NCBI RefSeq assembly: GCF_003143775.1 | Contig: NZ_QFRJ01000001.1 | Coordinates: 124,001 to 188,000, forward strand | Reading direction: 5' to 3' | Length of the DNA stretch: 64,000 bases | From: Brumimicrobium oceani | GTDB taxonomy: Bacteria > Bacteroidota > Bacteroidia > Flavobacteriales_D > Crocinitomicaceae | Position numbers and translations under genes: made by a program | Shown: positions 53,345 to 61,711 of the stretch, in pieces | How positions within the stretch are numbered: position 1 is the stretch's first letter | How the letters are laid out: every line of letters starts with the position of its first letter | Notes under the pieces: generated by a model | Seen by the model: the letters and a program-made list of their open reading frames with translations, nothing else | What the model was told of the DNA's origin: nothing | Databases searched by the model: none

Positions 53345-53914
53345 ATGAACCGGTCCAATGAAACGCAAATAGATGCCCACAGTATCTACAACGAGCTAAA
53401 CAAGGAATTTACTGAATTTGGCAGTAAAAAGCTCATAATGTCCCATTTCGGGGAATTCTCTCAAGATTTGGTCAATAGTTTGTCAGAAGGACTTGAGCTT
53501 ATCTTGGATGAAAAGGGAGTCCCAAGAATAGTCATTAAGAGAATGTTCTCAGTTATGATAGAGGGTTTGCAGAACATTCGATTACACGGAATAAAAAACA
53601 AGGGCAATAGGCAGTTGGGACACGTGATGATTGCAGAGAAAAATGGATCCTACTCTGTTTCTTTTGGAAATATCATTGATGAAGATGGTGAATTGATTTT
53701 AGTGAAGTACTTAACTAAACTAAATAAAATGGATCTGTCAGAACAAAAGGAATACTATTTAAATATTTTGGGCAATGGAGATATGACCAGTAAAGGTGGT
53801 GCAGGTTTAGGATTTACCACAATAGCGCTCAAATCAAAATCTAAAATAGAATTTCAATTTGTAGACTACGAAGAGGACACCTCTTACCTCGAAATGCGTG
53901 TTGAGATTATTTAA
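53345..53914 (+). CDS. SiaB family protein kinase (DUF6272)
   Basis: A 189-residue cytosolic protein; the ATG at 53345 is preferred over a TTG just before it. It matches the SiaB/DUF6272 group of HATPase-like kinases: VIKRMFSVMIEGLQNIRLHG (the N-box-like helix), SVSFGNIIDEDGEL and GGAGLGFTTIALKSKSKIEFQF (a G2-box-like loop). In Pseudomonas SiaB phosphorylates an anti-sigma-antagonist-type protein to control aggregation. Here no SiaA or SiaC partner lies next to it; it is beside a giant surface adhesin, a plausible but unproven link. Confidence 0.75.
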   Translation: MNRSNETQIDAHSIYNELNKEFTEFGSKKLIMSHFGEFSQDLVNSLSEGLELILDEKGVPRIVIKRMFSVMIEGLQNIRLHGIKNKGNRQLGHVMIAEKNGSYSVSFGNIIDEDGELILVKYLTKLNKMDLSEQKEYYLNILGNGDMTSKGGAGLGFTTIALKSKSKIEFQFVDYEEDTSYLEMRVEII

Positions 53915-54029
53915 ATCACAATTGCTAAACGAGTGCTTATCCTCGCTAAAATGCTCGCATTTTCTTTTTATTGTTAATAATAAGCTTCAACAGGAGACCA
54001 AAAGCACCTCCAAGGTCATAAGGAAGAGG

Positions 54030-55274
54030 TTAATCTTCTATTTCTAAAATCTTTTTCCTTAAGAAATTCGCTGCATATAATTCCGTTTTTTCGATATTTC
54101 GACCTCTGTGTTCTCCAAACAAAAAATGCTCTGCAAAAACTCCATCGGGAGTAGCGATTGCGATCCAAACCGTTCCCACTGGTTTTTCTTCAGAACCTCC
54201 TTCGGGTCCTGCTATTCCTGTAACGGCAATTACATAATCTGCAGAAAGGACTTCTTTTCCTCCAATAGCCATTTCTTTTGCTACTTCTTCAGATACAGCT
54301 CCATATTTTTCCAAGGTACTTATTGATACATGAGCTAACTTGTTTTTAAGTACATTGGAATAGGTAATTAAGCCACCTTGAAAAAATGCAGATGATCCGC
54401 TTTTGGCAATAAAAGAACTCGCAATTCCTCCACCAGTACAGCTTTCAACCGTTCCTAAAGTAGCGTTTTTTGATTTCAATAGCTCCCCAACGGCCTCAAA
54501 AATAGTTTCTTCGTTCATTCCATAAGCGTACTGAGGGAATCCATTTCTTAACTCGTCGAAATAAGTGTTTACTAAACCTGCTTCTTTAGTGCCTTTCTCT
54601 GATGTTAAGCGAAGTTTAATTAGTCCCGTCGAAGGTAAATAAGCCAAATGTAAACCATCGCGGTAAATTCGTTTTTCCCAATCTTCTATTTTTTCTGCTA
54701 AAAAGGATTCGCCAATTCCTTGAAGCATGAGCGTTTGATAATAATTTCCCCTCACACCAAAGGTAGCTTTTATACGTGGCAATACCTCTTCCTGGATCAG
54801 CGCCTCCATTTCGTAAGGAACACCCGGAAGGGAGACCAAAACTTTTCCATTTTTCTCAAACCACATTCCCGAAGCGGTTCCATGATTGTTATCCAAAATT
54901 AATGCGTCCTTGGGCAACATGGCTTGTTGAATGTTGGAATCTAACATTTCTTTTCCTCTTTTCTGGAAAAAATCTGTTACTCTGTCTAACACCTGCTGGT
55001 TGAGAACAAGTGAAGTGCCAAAGTATTCCGTCAGGGTTTCTTTGGTAATATCGTCGTTTGTAGGACCTAATCCTCCAGTGACAATAATGAAATCTGTTTC
55101 ATTAAGATAAGCATCAACCGTTTGTAGAATGTCCTCCTTAACATCTCTAATTGTTGTGGACTTAAAAACCGAAATTCCAAACTTCCCTAACTCTTGTCCT
55201 AACCAAGCAGTATTTGTATTCACTGTCTGGCCTATTAGCAACTCATCACCTATACTTATAATCCCCGCTTTCAT
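54030..55274 (-). CDS. cinA: CinA family competence/damage-inducible protein
   Basis: A 414-residue cytosolic protein. The N-terminal molybdopterin-binding-like domain starts MKAGIISIGDELLIGQTVNTN and includes FIIVTGGLGPTNDDITKE. The C-terminal CinA deamidase domain has TVESCTGGGIASSF, SSAFFQGGLITYSN and VTGIAGPEGGSEEKPVGTVWIA. The latter hydrolyses nicotinamide mononucleotide (PncC activity) and recycles NAD. The start at 55274 is chosen because the family begins MKAxIIxIGDELL; an ATG five codons upstream exists. It is divergent from the DUF4197 gene with only about 67 nt between the starts. Confidence 0.94.
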   Translation of the reverse strand: MKAGIISIGDELLIGQTVNTNTAWLGQELGKFGISVFKSTTIRDVKEDILQTVDAYLNETDFIIVTGGLGPTNDDITKETLTEYFGTSLVLNQQVLDRVTDFFQKRGKEMLDSNIQQAMLPKDALILDNNHGTASGMWFEKNGKVLVSLPGVPYEMEALIQEEVLPRIKATFGVRGNYYQTLMLQGIGESFLAEKIEDWEKRIYRDGLHLAYLPSTGLIKLRLTSEKGTKEAGLVNTYFDELRNGFPQYAYGMNEETIFEAVGELLKSKNATLGTVESCTGGGIASSFIAKSGSSAFFQGGLITYSNVLKNKLAHVSISTLEKYGAVSEEVAKEMAIGGKEVLSADYVIAVTGIAGPEGGSEEKPVGTVWIAIATPDGVFAEHFLFGEHRGRNIEKTELYAANFLRKKILEIED

Positions 55275-55341
55275 AAACTTCAATTGCATTTTAGAAATAA
55301 AAAAGTAAAATTATTCGTAAGTTTGACAAAAACCAATAGAA

Positions 55342-56088
55342 ATGAATAAAGTTGTTAAATCATTTGCCCTAAGTGTTCTATTATTGACATTTTCATCTTG
55401 CGATGTGTTAAATAGTGCAGCGGGAACCCTTTTAGAAACACCTTCTGAAAATGAGGGAGCGAGAAGGCTTACAAATGAGGAAGTTATTGCAGGACTGAAA
55501 GAAGCCTTAACAGTAGGAATTAGAAATGCTGTTGATGTTACTGCAGTTACCAATGGTTTTTTGGAGAACAGTGAAATTAAAATACCATTCCCTGAAAGTG
55601 CCAATGCTATGAAGGAAAAGGCAATGGAGTGGGGCTTAGACAGTCAAGTAGAGAAGGTTGTCACTACTTTAAATAGAGCCGCGGAAGATGCTGCAAAAGA
55701 GGCTGCTCCAATATTTATTCAAGCAATTAAAAACATGACTGTACAGGATGGTTTTGCTATTTTAAAAGGTGGCGAAGGTGCAGCAACCGATTTCTTAAGA
55801 AAAAACACCACCAACGAATTAATTGTGGTTTTTGCGCCTAAAGTGCAAACTTCTATCGAAAAAGTAAAGCTAACAGAATATTGGGAGCCTGTTGCTAAAC
55901 GATATAATCAAGCCATGATCTTTACAGGAGGTGAAAAAGTAGACACAGATTTAAATAAATACGTTACAGAACGTGCCATTGATGGATTGTTTGCAATGGT
56001 GGAGAAAGAAGAAAATTTAATTCGTAAAGACCCAACTGCTCGTGTTACAGATTTATTGGAACGTGTTTTTGGTTCTTTATCGAAATAA
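55342..56088 (+). CDS. DUF4197 family lipoprotein
   Basis: A 248-residue lipoprotein with lipobox FSSC (Cys20, TFSSCDVL). The DUF4197 domain covers nearly the rest: LTNEEVIAGLKEALTVGIRNAV, FLENSEIKIPFPE, VEKVVTTLNRAAEDAAKEAAPIFIQAIKNMTVQDGFAILKGG and ATDFLRKNT. The family has no known activity. Members in proteobacteria also lie at envelope sites. It is upstream of the nucleoside phosphorylase gene by 80 nt, on the same strand. Confidence 0.9.
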   Translation: MNKVVKSFALSVLLLTFSSCDVLNSAAGTLLETPSENEGARRLTNEEVIAGLKEALTVGIRNAVDVTAVTNGFLENSEIKIPFPESANAMKEKAMEWGLDSQVEKVVTTLNRAAEDAAKEAAPIFIQAIKNMTVQDGFAILKGGEGAATDFLRKNTTNELIVVFAPKVQTSIEKVKLTEYWEPVAKRYNQAMIFTGGEKVDTDLNKYVTERAIDGLFAMVEKEENLIRKDPTARVTDLLERVFGSLSK

Positions 56089-56168
56089 TCACTTATTTAT
56101 TGGTTGATTGAAAATCATAAATTTTTATTGGTTTCCATTCGTCAATTAATTTAAAAACAAGAATATAT

Positions 56169-57035
56169 ATGGCTGATTTTTTACCATCAGAATTAGTAAT
56201 TACCCCTAAAGGTGGCGTTTATCATTTAGATATCTGTCCAGAGGACTTAGCGAAAAAGATTATCGTTGTAGGAGATCAAGATCGCGTTGAATTAATTTCC
56301 AATTACTTTGATAAAGTAACGCACAAAAGTCAGCACAGGGAGTTTGCTTGCCATACTGGGGTTTACAAAGGAAAAGAGCTCTCCATTATTTCCACTGGAA
56401 TTGGGACCGATAATATCGATATCGTGATCAACGAATTGGATGCCTTGGTAAACATAGACCTCAAAACTAGAAACGAGAAAAAAGACAAGGTTTCACTGGA
56501 AATTGTTCGACTGGGAACTTGTGGAATATTACAAGATGAAATTCCCATCGACAGTTTTATCTTATCCACTCATGCACTCGGAATTGATAATGTTGGTCAT
56601 TTCTATGAAAGGGAAGTAGACAACGAAACAGCTCAATTAGAAAAGGAAATAGAGGAGGAGGTAAAACTTCCTAGATATGTAAAACCATATTTAACGAAAG
56701 CTTCTTCTCGCTTAAATGAGCGATTGGATGGTGAAGGAATTGAAAAAGGAATTACTGTAACAAGCTCAGGATTCTATGGACCCCAAGGAAGAAGATTAAG
56801 ACTTTCTTTGGTTGAATCGGAAATGCTGAATTCTTTTAGCGATTTTAAACATGATCAAATACGTTTTTCAAACTTGGAAATGGAGTGTTCTGCATTGTTT
56901 GCCCTTGGTTCTGCTCTCGGACACGAAACGACAGCTATTTGTCTGGGATTAGCCAACCGAAGAAAAAAAGAATTTACTAAAAATTATGAGACAAAAATCA
57001 CTGAACTCATTGAATATGTTTTGGACAAAATTTAA
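56169..57035 (+). CDS. Nucleoside phosphorylase (uridine/purine type)
   Basis: A 288-residue cytosolic enzyme of the PNP/UDP family: VVGDQDRVELISNYF (phosphate site), GIGTDNIDIVINELDAL, RLGTCGIL, TVTSSGFYGPQGRRLRL and NLEMECSALFALGSALGH (ribose binding glutamate region). These enzymes split nucleosides with phosphate to base and ribose-1-phosphate, for salvage. Uridine phosphorylase is most likely from the FYGPQGR segment, but substrate preference is not certain. Its 3' end overlaps the start of the lipoprotein gene by 20 bases. Confidence 0.88.
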   Translation: MADFLPSELVITPKGGVYHLDICPEDLAKKIIVVGDQDRVELISNYFDKVTHKSQHREFACHTGVYKGKELSIISTGIGTDNIDIVINELDALVNIDLKTRNEKKDKVSLEIVRLGTCGILQDEIPIDSFILSTHALGIDNVGHFYEREVDNETAQLEKEIEEEVKLPRYVKPYLTKASSRLNERLDGEGIEKGITVTSSGFYGPQGRRLRLSLVESEMLNSFSDFKHDQIRFSNLEMECSALFALGSALGHETTAICLGLANRRKKEFTKNYETKITELIEYVLDKI

Positions 57036-57810
57036 GCTTAAAAATTCAATTTATTTATGTTCCATTTTCTTTATTGCATCGGCTTGCTCTGGTGATGATT
57101 TAACCGAGAACAATGTTGTTAAGCAAGTAGAAACGGCCAAAGAAACTTTATCTGAAGAGGAGAAAATCATTCGTCAGGTGGAAAACATCTTGGATATTAA
57201 TGCTGCGGAAAATTATGATATACAAATTCAGTATAAACATATTGATCCGGATACGCTGAAAGATGCTTTGATTTTGGTGAATAGAAAAGAATTTGGTCAT
57301 CAAAAAGCAAAAAATACAAATACTGAAAGATTCTTTGAATCTACAGGACATACAGGTCTTTATAATTTTGTTTTCCTGAAATTAGGAGGAAGCGATAAGT
57401 TGATTACCACTGCACCAGTTGGTTCCAATGCAGATTATCCGCTGACGGTTGAGTTTCTCGAGTTAACATCCAAAGCACACAAGGACTTTATAGTTGAATA
57501 TCGAGTAAGAAACAGCTTGCACAGGAATTATTACACCGTTAGAAAGGATAAAATGTTCTTGACTTTTAGCTGTCCTGTCTTTGATAGTATTGGAGCTCCA
57601 AAACCTGTTGCTTATGATATTGTTCATACGGATAGTGAAGTGAGAATAGCAAAAGATATTGCGCTTTATGATGGAAGAATCAAAGATTATAATCCTGACG
57701 AAATTGAGAACATAAATTTTTATACGCCCAAAGAAATCATAAGAGATGGTGGACTTTATGTATTCTTTATTTTTGACGATAAGAAAATGAAGTATGTAAC
57801 ACCAATGTAG
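57016..57810 (+). CDS. Lipoprotein of unknown function
   Basis: A 264-residue protein. The start at 57016 (MFWTKFKLKNSIYLC) gives a signal with lipobox IASAC; an upstream ATG at 56986 would lengthen the overlap with the phosphorylase gene to 50 bases. After the lipid site there is an acidic linker (SEEEKIIRQVENIL) and a mixed alpha/beta domain (IQIQYKHIDPDTLKDALILVN, GHTGLYNFVFLKL, FYTPKEIIRDGGLYVFFIF). I know no family. Co-transcription with the phosphorylase gene is likely. Confidence 0.65.
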   Translation: MFWTKFKLKNSIYLCSIFFIASACSGDDLTENNVVKQVETAKETLSEEEKIIRQVENILDINAAENYDIQIQYKHIDPDTLKDALILVNRKEFGHQKAKNTNTERFFESTGHTGLYNFVFLKLGGSDKLITTAPVGSNADYPLTVEFLELTSKAHKDFIVEYRVRNSLHRNYYTVRKDKMFLTFSCPVFDSIGAPKPVAYDIVHTDSEVRIAKDIALYDGRIKDYNPDEIENINFYTPKEIIRDGGLYVFFIFDDKKMKYVTPM

Positions 57811-57890
57811 TCTGTAGAAGTGAATACTAGTCAATTTTGATTTTATGCCATTCGCACTTAAGTTGTATTATTCTTTCAGGTGGATAGCAG

Positions 57891-58283
57891 CTACTCTTTT
57901 TCTAAAAATTTACTCAATTCAGCAACCAAATCTACTACGCGAGAAGGTTTAGTAAGGAAGGCAGATGCACCTCTTTTTAAACATTTATTGACGTCATCTG
58001 GATTGTTGGATGTGGAATAAATAATGATTGGTTTGTGTCGAAATTCTGTTTGACTTCTTAAGAAATGTAAACAATCTAAACCGTTGAATTTCGGCATGTT
58101 GAGGTCTATAAAAATAGAGTGTATTGTGCTGTATTCTTTTAAAATAAATGATTTAGCGCTGTCGAAACTTGAAAATGCACTTAACTTGTAATTGGGGAAA
58201 TGCATTTGAAGCACGGTTTGAAAAATTAATTGATCATCCTCATCATCATCAATTAAAACGCAAATATTTTTGGAGTCAATCAT
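57891..58283 (-). CDS. Single-domain response regulator
   Basis: A 130-residue receiver domain: acidic pocket IDDDEDDQ (12-18), Asp60 in SIFIDLNMPKFNGLD, switch Ser/Thr (YSTSN) and Lys (LTKPS). No output domain. It belongs to the short CheY-like class with the DDDEDD N-terminus common in Bacteroidota, often linked with unorthodox kinases. It lies 42 nt downstream of porQ on the same strand and may share its transcript. Confidence 0.9.
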   Translation of the reverse strand: MIDSKNICVLIDDDEDDQLIFQTVLQMHFPNYKLSAFSSFDSAKSFILKEYSTIHSIFIDLNMPKFNGLDCLHFLRSQTEFRHKPIIIYSTSNNPDDVNKCLKRGASAFLTKPSRVVDLVAELSKFLEKE

Positions 58284-58325
58284 TTTTCACTGTTATTTTA
58301 CAAAACTAAAACTACTGAAAAATAA

Positions 58326-59357
58326 TTACTTTCTCCACTTATCAAAGTCAGTTCTTAGGGAAATCATGTTGTTGAATCCTGCGCTAGAGAAAATAAATAA
58401 ACCATAATCTACCGTAAAACGTTTAAAGTTCATTCCAGCGCCAAATGAGAAACCTCCCATTCCTGGTCGATTCTGAACTAACATTTCACGTCTTTGGTTA
58501 TAATCAAAAGCAGCTCTAATTCTGACTGTTTTGCCAATCAGGGTTTCTACCTGAACGATAAAATGACGACCTAGTTTTTCACCAAATCCTGCTGATTCTA
58601 CAGGAACAATTTCTCCGGTTAGTGGGTCTGTAGTAGGCTCTGCATTGGGATCATTGTAAGTTAAATCCCATTTGTTCAAGTGGTGAGCAACCAGTGAAAA
58701 ACGGAAAGGTGCATGTTCTAATTTATGGGAAATACCTAACATAGCCTGTATAGGTAAAGGAGCTCTTGTATCCTCAGTGTATGTCGTTAATTGAACACCT
58801 GCGTTTCTAACGACAGCAGAAACTGTAGTTCTTTTATCGAGTGACCTATACATTCCTGCTATATCCACAGAAAGTCCCATTGAATTATACGATTCTAATT
58901 GTGACCATATAAGGTTAAAGGTAGCTCCTATGGATAGGTTCTTATTTAAGGTTCGTCCAACACTTCCACCGAGTGCAAAATCGCCAGCAGAAAAAGTCCC
59001 AATATTTTCTCCGTTGACATCCGTTCTGTCCATTTTTCCATAAGCAACATATCTCAAATGTAGAGCTGCTGTTCCTACTTTATTGATGTCTTTGGCATAG
59101 GCCACCATTCCATGATTTATTCCACCAGCCAGTAAAGCCTGGTTAAAACCAATAGAATTGTCCATTTCCGAATTAAAAGAAGCTGGATTTTGAATTCCCG
59201 TATTAATGTCGTCATCAAAAGCGGTAATAAATTTCCTACCCAAGGCCGCTGATCTGGCATTATCGGGTAAATCAAGAAATGGAAAAGCATTTTCGCCTCC
59301 CGTTTGTCCAATCATAAAGAATGGAGTAAAACAAAGAATTATTATTAGTCGTGTCAT
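58326..59357 (-). CDS. porQ: Type IX secretion system protein PorQ
   Basis: A 343-residue outer-membrane protein of the PorV/FadL-like fold. It has a short signal peptide (LIIILCFTPFFMIG-QT), then the PorQ N-terminal signature AFPFLDLPDNARSAALGRKF and DDINTGIQNPASFN. Amphipathic strands follow (GTAALHLRYVAYGKM, GGSVGRTLNKNLSIGATFN, SLVAHHLNKWDL, MGGFSFGAGMNFKRFTVDYGLF). PorQ acts with PorU, PorV and PorZ in the attachment of T9SS cargo to the surface, so it is the machinery counterpart of the four secreted proteins in this window. Confidence 0.88.
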   Translation of the reverse strand: MTRLIIILCFTPFFMIGQTGGENAFPFLDLPDNARSAALGRKFITAFDDDINTGIQNPASFNSEMDNSIGFNQALLAGGINHGMVAYAKDINKVGTAALHLRYVAYGKMDRTDVNGENIGTFSAGDFALGGSVGRTLNKNLSIGATFNLIWSQLESYNSMGLSVDIAGMYRSLDKRTTVSAVVRNAGVQLTTYTEDTRAPLPIQAMLGISHKLEHAPFRFSLVAHHLNKWDLTYNDPNAEPTTDPLTGEIVPVESAGFGEKLGRHFIVQVETLIGKTVRIRAAFDYNQRREMLVQNRPGMGGFSFGAGMNFKRFTVDYGLFIFSSAGFNNMISLRTDFDKWRK

Positions 59358-59510
59358 CTAGTTTCAATCAACGCCCGAATTTATGAAAAATTGTAAATTA
59401 GATTGAGAAATGACCAATTTATTGTGATTCAAAGAATGAAAGATTGGGGGATTTAAGAATTCAAAAATTAAAAATAAGGAATGCCAATTTATTGAAACTG
59501 TAAATAAAGC

Positions 59511-60017
59511 CTATTGCTTTTTACCCCGACCACCCATTTCAATAATTTCCATGTTTTTAATTTCGCCACTAATTAATTCAAAACGCAGAAGTGTTTTTAC
59601 ACTATGAAAACCATGATTTCCGCAGGCTCCAGGATTTACCCATAACATTTTGAATCTTGGGTCAAATTTCACTAATAGAATATGGGAATGACCGCAAACA
59701 AATAGTTTTGGCGGCCCGTTTTTCTTTAATTCTGCCAATAGTGGAGTGGAGTACTTCCCCGGTTTTCCAGCTATGTGTGTCATTAATACCGACACGCCTT
59801 CACGTTCAAATCTCTGAAATTCTGGAAAACGTTGGCGAACTGCAGTGTTATCAATATTTCCATAAACGCCAACTAAAGGTTTAAAATTTTCGAGTTCATC
59901 GAGAACTGATGAATCTCCAACATCTCCAGCATGCCAAATTTCATCAACATCTTTAAAATATTCAAAAACGCGCTTGTCTAAAACGCTATGTGTGTCGGAG
60001 AGTAAACCAATTTTCAT
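59511..60017 (-). CDS. YfcE-type metallophosphoesterase
   Basis: A 168-residue calcineurin-like phosphoesterase. All metal-binding motifs are in place: GLLSDTH (Asp8, His10), HAGDVGD, GVYGNIDN, THIAGKPG, CGHSHI and VNPGACG. The family hydrolyses phosphodiesters; YfcE has broad activity and its physiological substrate is unknown. It lies 153 nt upstream of porQ on the same strand with no clear terminator between them. Confidence 0.92.
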   Translation of the reverse strand: MKIGLLSDTHSVLDKRVFEYFKDVDEIWHAGDVGDSSVLDELENFKPLVGVYGNIDNTAVRQRFPEFQRFEREGVSVLMTHIAGKPGKYSTPLLAELKKNGPPKLFVCGHSHILLVKFDPRFKMLWVNPGACGNHGFHSVKTLLRFELISGEIKNMEIIEMGGRGKKQ

Positions 60018-60130
60018 ATTTACAAATAAACGAATAGATCATAGAATAAAGAACAAAAAAAGCTTCTGTTTTTATAAATGGAAGCTTTTGTTCTCAACTG
60101 AGAAAATAGATCTAAACCTAATGAAATCCC

Positions 60131-60175
60131 TTTTTTGAATTAGAAAACTCAAGAGTTAGACGTGATTAGTTTTGG
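60131..60175 (+). repeat. Isolated fragment of the 154-bp tandem repeat
   Basis: The 45-nt stretch starting TTTTTTGAATTAGAAAACTC and ending GATTAGTTTTG matches the end of each unit of the tandem array at 61161-61660 with only a few changes. It is a stray copy about 1 kb away. Confidence 0.7.
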
Positions 60176-60316
60176 CTCTATATGAAATACTGTGGATAAA
60201 TGAAATTAATACCTTTGGAGGAATGTTGATTGATTTTATGATTAAGTGATTTTAATCCTTCTAAAATTTTAAAATGGATTCCTCAGGTGTAAAATTCATA
60301 AATTTCATCACCTATC

Positions 60317-60415
60317 GGAATGACAGTAGGTATGAGAATCATTGTGGAGAAAAATGGTCAAGCCAGCTTGACCATTTTTCTCCACACTAAAACAACACCT
60401 CCCTGTCATCCCTAC
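60317..60415. repeat. Nested hairpin with 20-bp perfect arms
   Basis: Perfect 20-bp arms (60343-60362 and 60367-60386) with a 4-nt loop (CCAG) are enclosed by a looser outer pair around ATGACAG and CTGTCAT. The outer part with GTCATCC and GGGATCTC blocks resembles REP-type repeats found in Bacteroidota. It can form a cruciform or a stable RNA stem. Confidence 0.8.
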
Positions 60416-60600
60416 AAAGCAAAGCGTCGAGGGATCTCTTTTATCCATTCTAATTGCCGGGACAATTCAAAATCCAGATTATTAATGTAAGAGGTGCTAG
60501 CTAATAATTAGCTATCTTTAATTCTTTAATCATACTTTTATAGTGCTTGGTCGGAAACAGACGATTTTTACAAATTGTATAGATTTTGAGAATAATTTTA

Positions 60601-60947
60601 AATGCCTATCCGATACTTTACCAGTAAATATGTCTAGGCCAGCCATAATGTGATTCAGCGGTAAACTAACAAGATCCTTCGCAAATTTCTATTTCCAACC
60701 AGTTGAAAAAAGAAATCCGCTTCAGGTTGATATTAAGCTAGGGTCATACTTCAAGTGAGAGAGGAAAAGCAAAAGTGCTAGAGCGCTTTTGCTTTTCCTC
60801 TCTCACTTGCTTCCCAGCGCCTACAACTGTCATCCTGACCAGAGTTGAAAATCTTAATTTTCAACCCTGGAAGGATCTGGCCTGGTTAATAGAGAGTACT
60901 TTTTATTTTAGTAAATTAAATAGCTGGTAAAGTTCCCGATAAGCATT
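60601..60947 (+). mobile_element. Family-1 MITE inserted in a family-2 MITE
   Basis: A 347-bp copy with both termini: AATGCCTATCCGATACTTTA at the left and a right end whose inward reading is AATGCTTATCGGGAACTTTA. Relative to the 292-bp copy at 30599 it carries an extra hairpin of about 60 bp in the middle (60753-60808, two perfect 23-bp arms around a 10-nt loop). The flanks TAATTTTA and TTATTTCT agree in five of eight positions, perhaps an eroded target duplication. Confidence 0.85.
60753..60808. repeat. Hairpin with 23-bp perfect arms inside the family-1 MITE
   Basis: The left arm is 60753-60775 and the right arm 60786-60808, with a 10-nt spacer. The arms are purine-rich and pyrimidine-rich respectively. 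The copy at 30599 lacks this part, so it was added to, or lost from, one lineage of the element. Confidence 0.9.
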
Positions 60948-61160
60948 TTATTTCTTTAGGAGATGCCTTAGCTTCAGCCGACAAGAAAAAAGATAAAATA
61001 AACTCAAAAGATTCAATTTTAAATTTGTTGTGTTTACGTCCAAGCATTTTAAGAAGGCATTCGCAAGATTTAATCAATTAAACCACTATAAACGTTAATA
61101 AACTTCGTGTTTTCAGTTGATATGGACTATAAATTACCCACTTTACGCCGTATAAAGCCT

Positions 61161-61660
61161 TAATTTTGTATTCCAAGGAATTGGCACTCTTCAATGAGCT
61201 GACTTGTGTTTGGCTAGCTTATCAATGTGAGATTACCGACAAGTCTGATTTTAAGTCTTATTTACAGAGAAATTTTATTTTTGAATTAGAAAACTCAAGA
61301 GTTAAGCGTGATTAATTTTGTATTCCAAGGAATTGGCACTCTTCAATGAGCTGACTTGTGTTTGGCTTAGCTTATTCAAGCTGAAATTACCGACAAGTCT
61401 GATTTTAAGTCTTATTTACAGAGAGATTTTATTGTTGAATTAGAAAACTCAAGAGTTAAGCGTGATTAATTTTGTATTCCAAGGAATTGGCACTCTTCAA
61501 TGAGCTGACTTGTGTTTGGCTTAGCTTATTCAAGCTGAAATTACCGACAAGTCTGATTTTCAGTCTTATTTACAGAGAGATTTTATTTTTGAATTAGAAA
61601 GCTCAATAGTTAGACGTGATTAATTTTGAATTCTAAGGAGTTGACTTTTGTCAATGACTG
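61161..61660. repeat. 152-154-bp tandem repeat, three copies plus a partial fourth
   Basis: Units start at 61161, 61313 and 61467 and a degenerate, partial unit at 61621. Units two and three are almost identical; unit one is 2 bp shorter in the middle. Each unit holds GACTTGT...ACAAGTC arms that could pair. No open frame runs through it. It fills the gap upstream of the chalcone-isomerase-like gene's 3' side. Confidence 0.93.
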
Positions 61661-61711
61661 AATACAAAATTGATTACAACGACACTATTGAACTTTCTAA
61701 ACAAAAATAAA

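Larger units (their letters stand above)
60543..61047 (+). mobile_element. Family-2 MITE interrupted by a family-1 MITE
   Basis: The left end at 60543 (GTGCTTGGTCGGAAACAGAC) and the right end at 61047 (TGTTTACGTCCAAGCAT) match those of the family-2 copy at 25045-25204. The internal block GATGCCTTAGC-TCAG lies at about 60963-60979. Without the 347-bp family-1 insertion the remaining length is 158 bp, against 160 bp for the intact copy. Flanking duplications are no longer recognisable. Confidence 0.75.

Noticed and set aside
57016-57810. Start at 56986 for the lipoprotein
   Set aside because: It would put ten residues before the signal peptide and lengthen the overlap with the phosphorylase gene to 50 bases.
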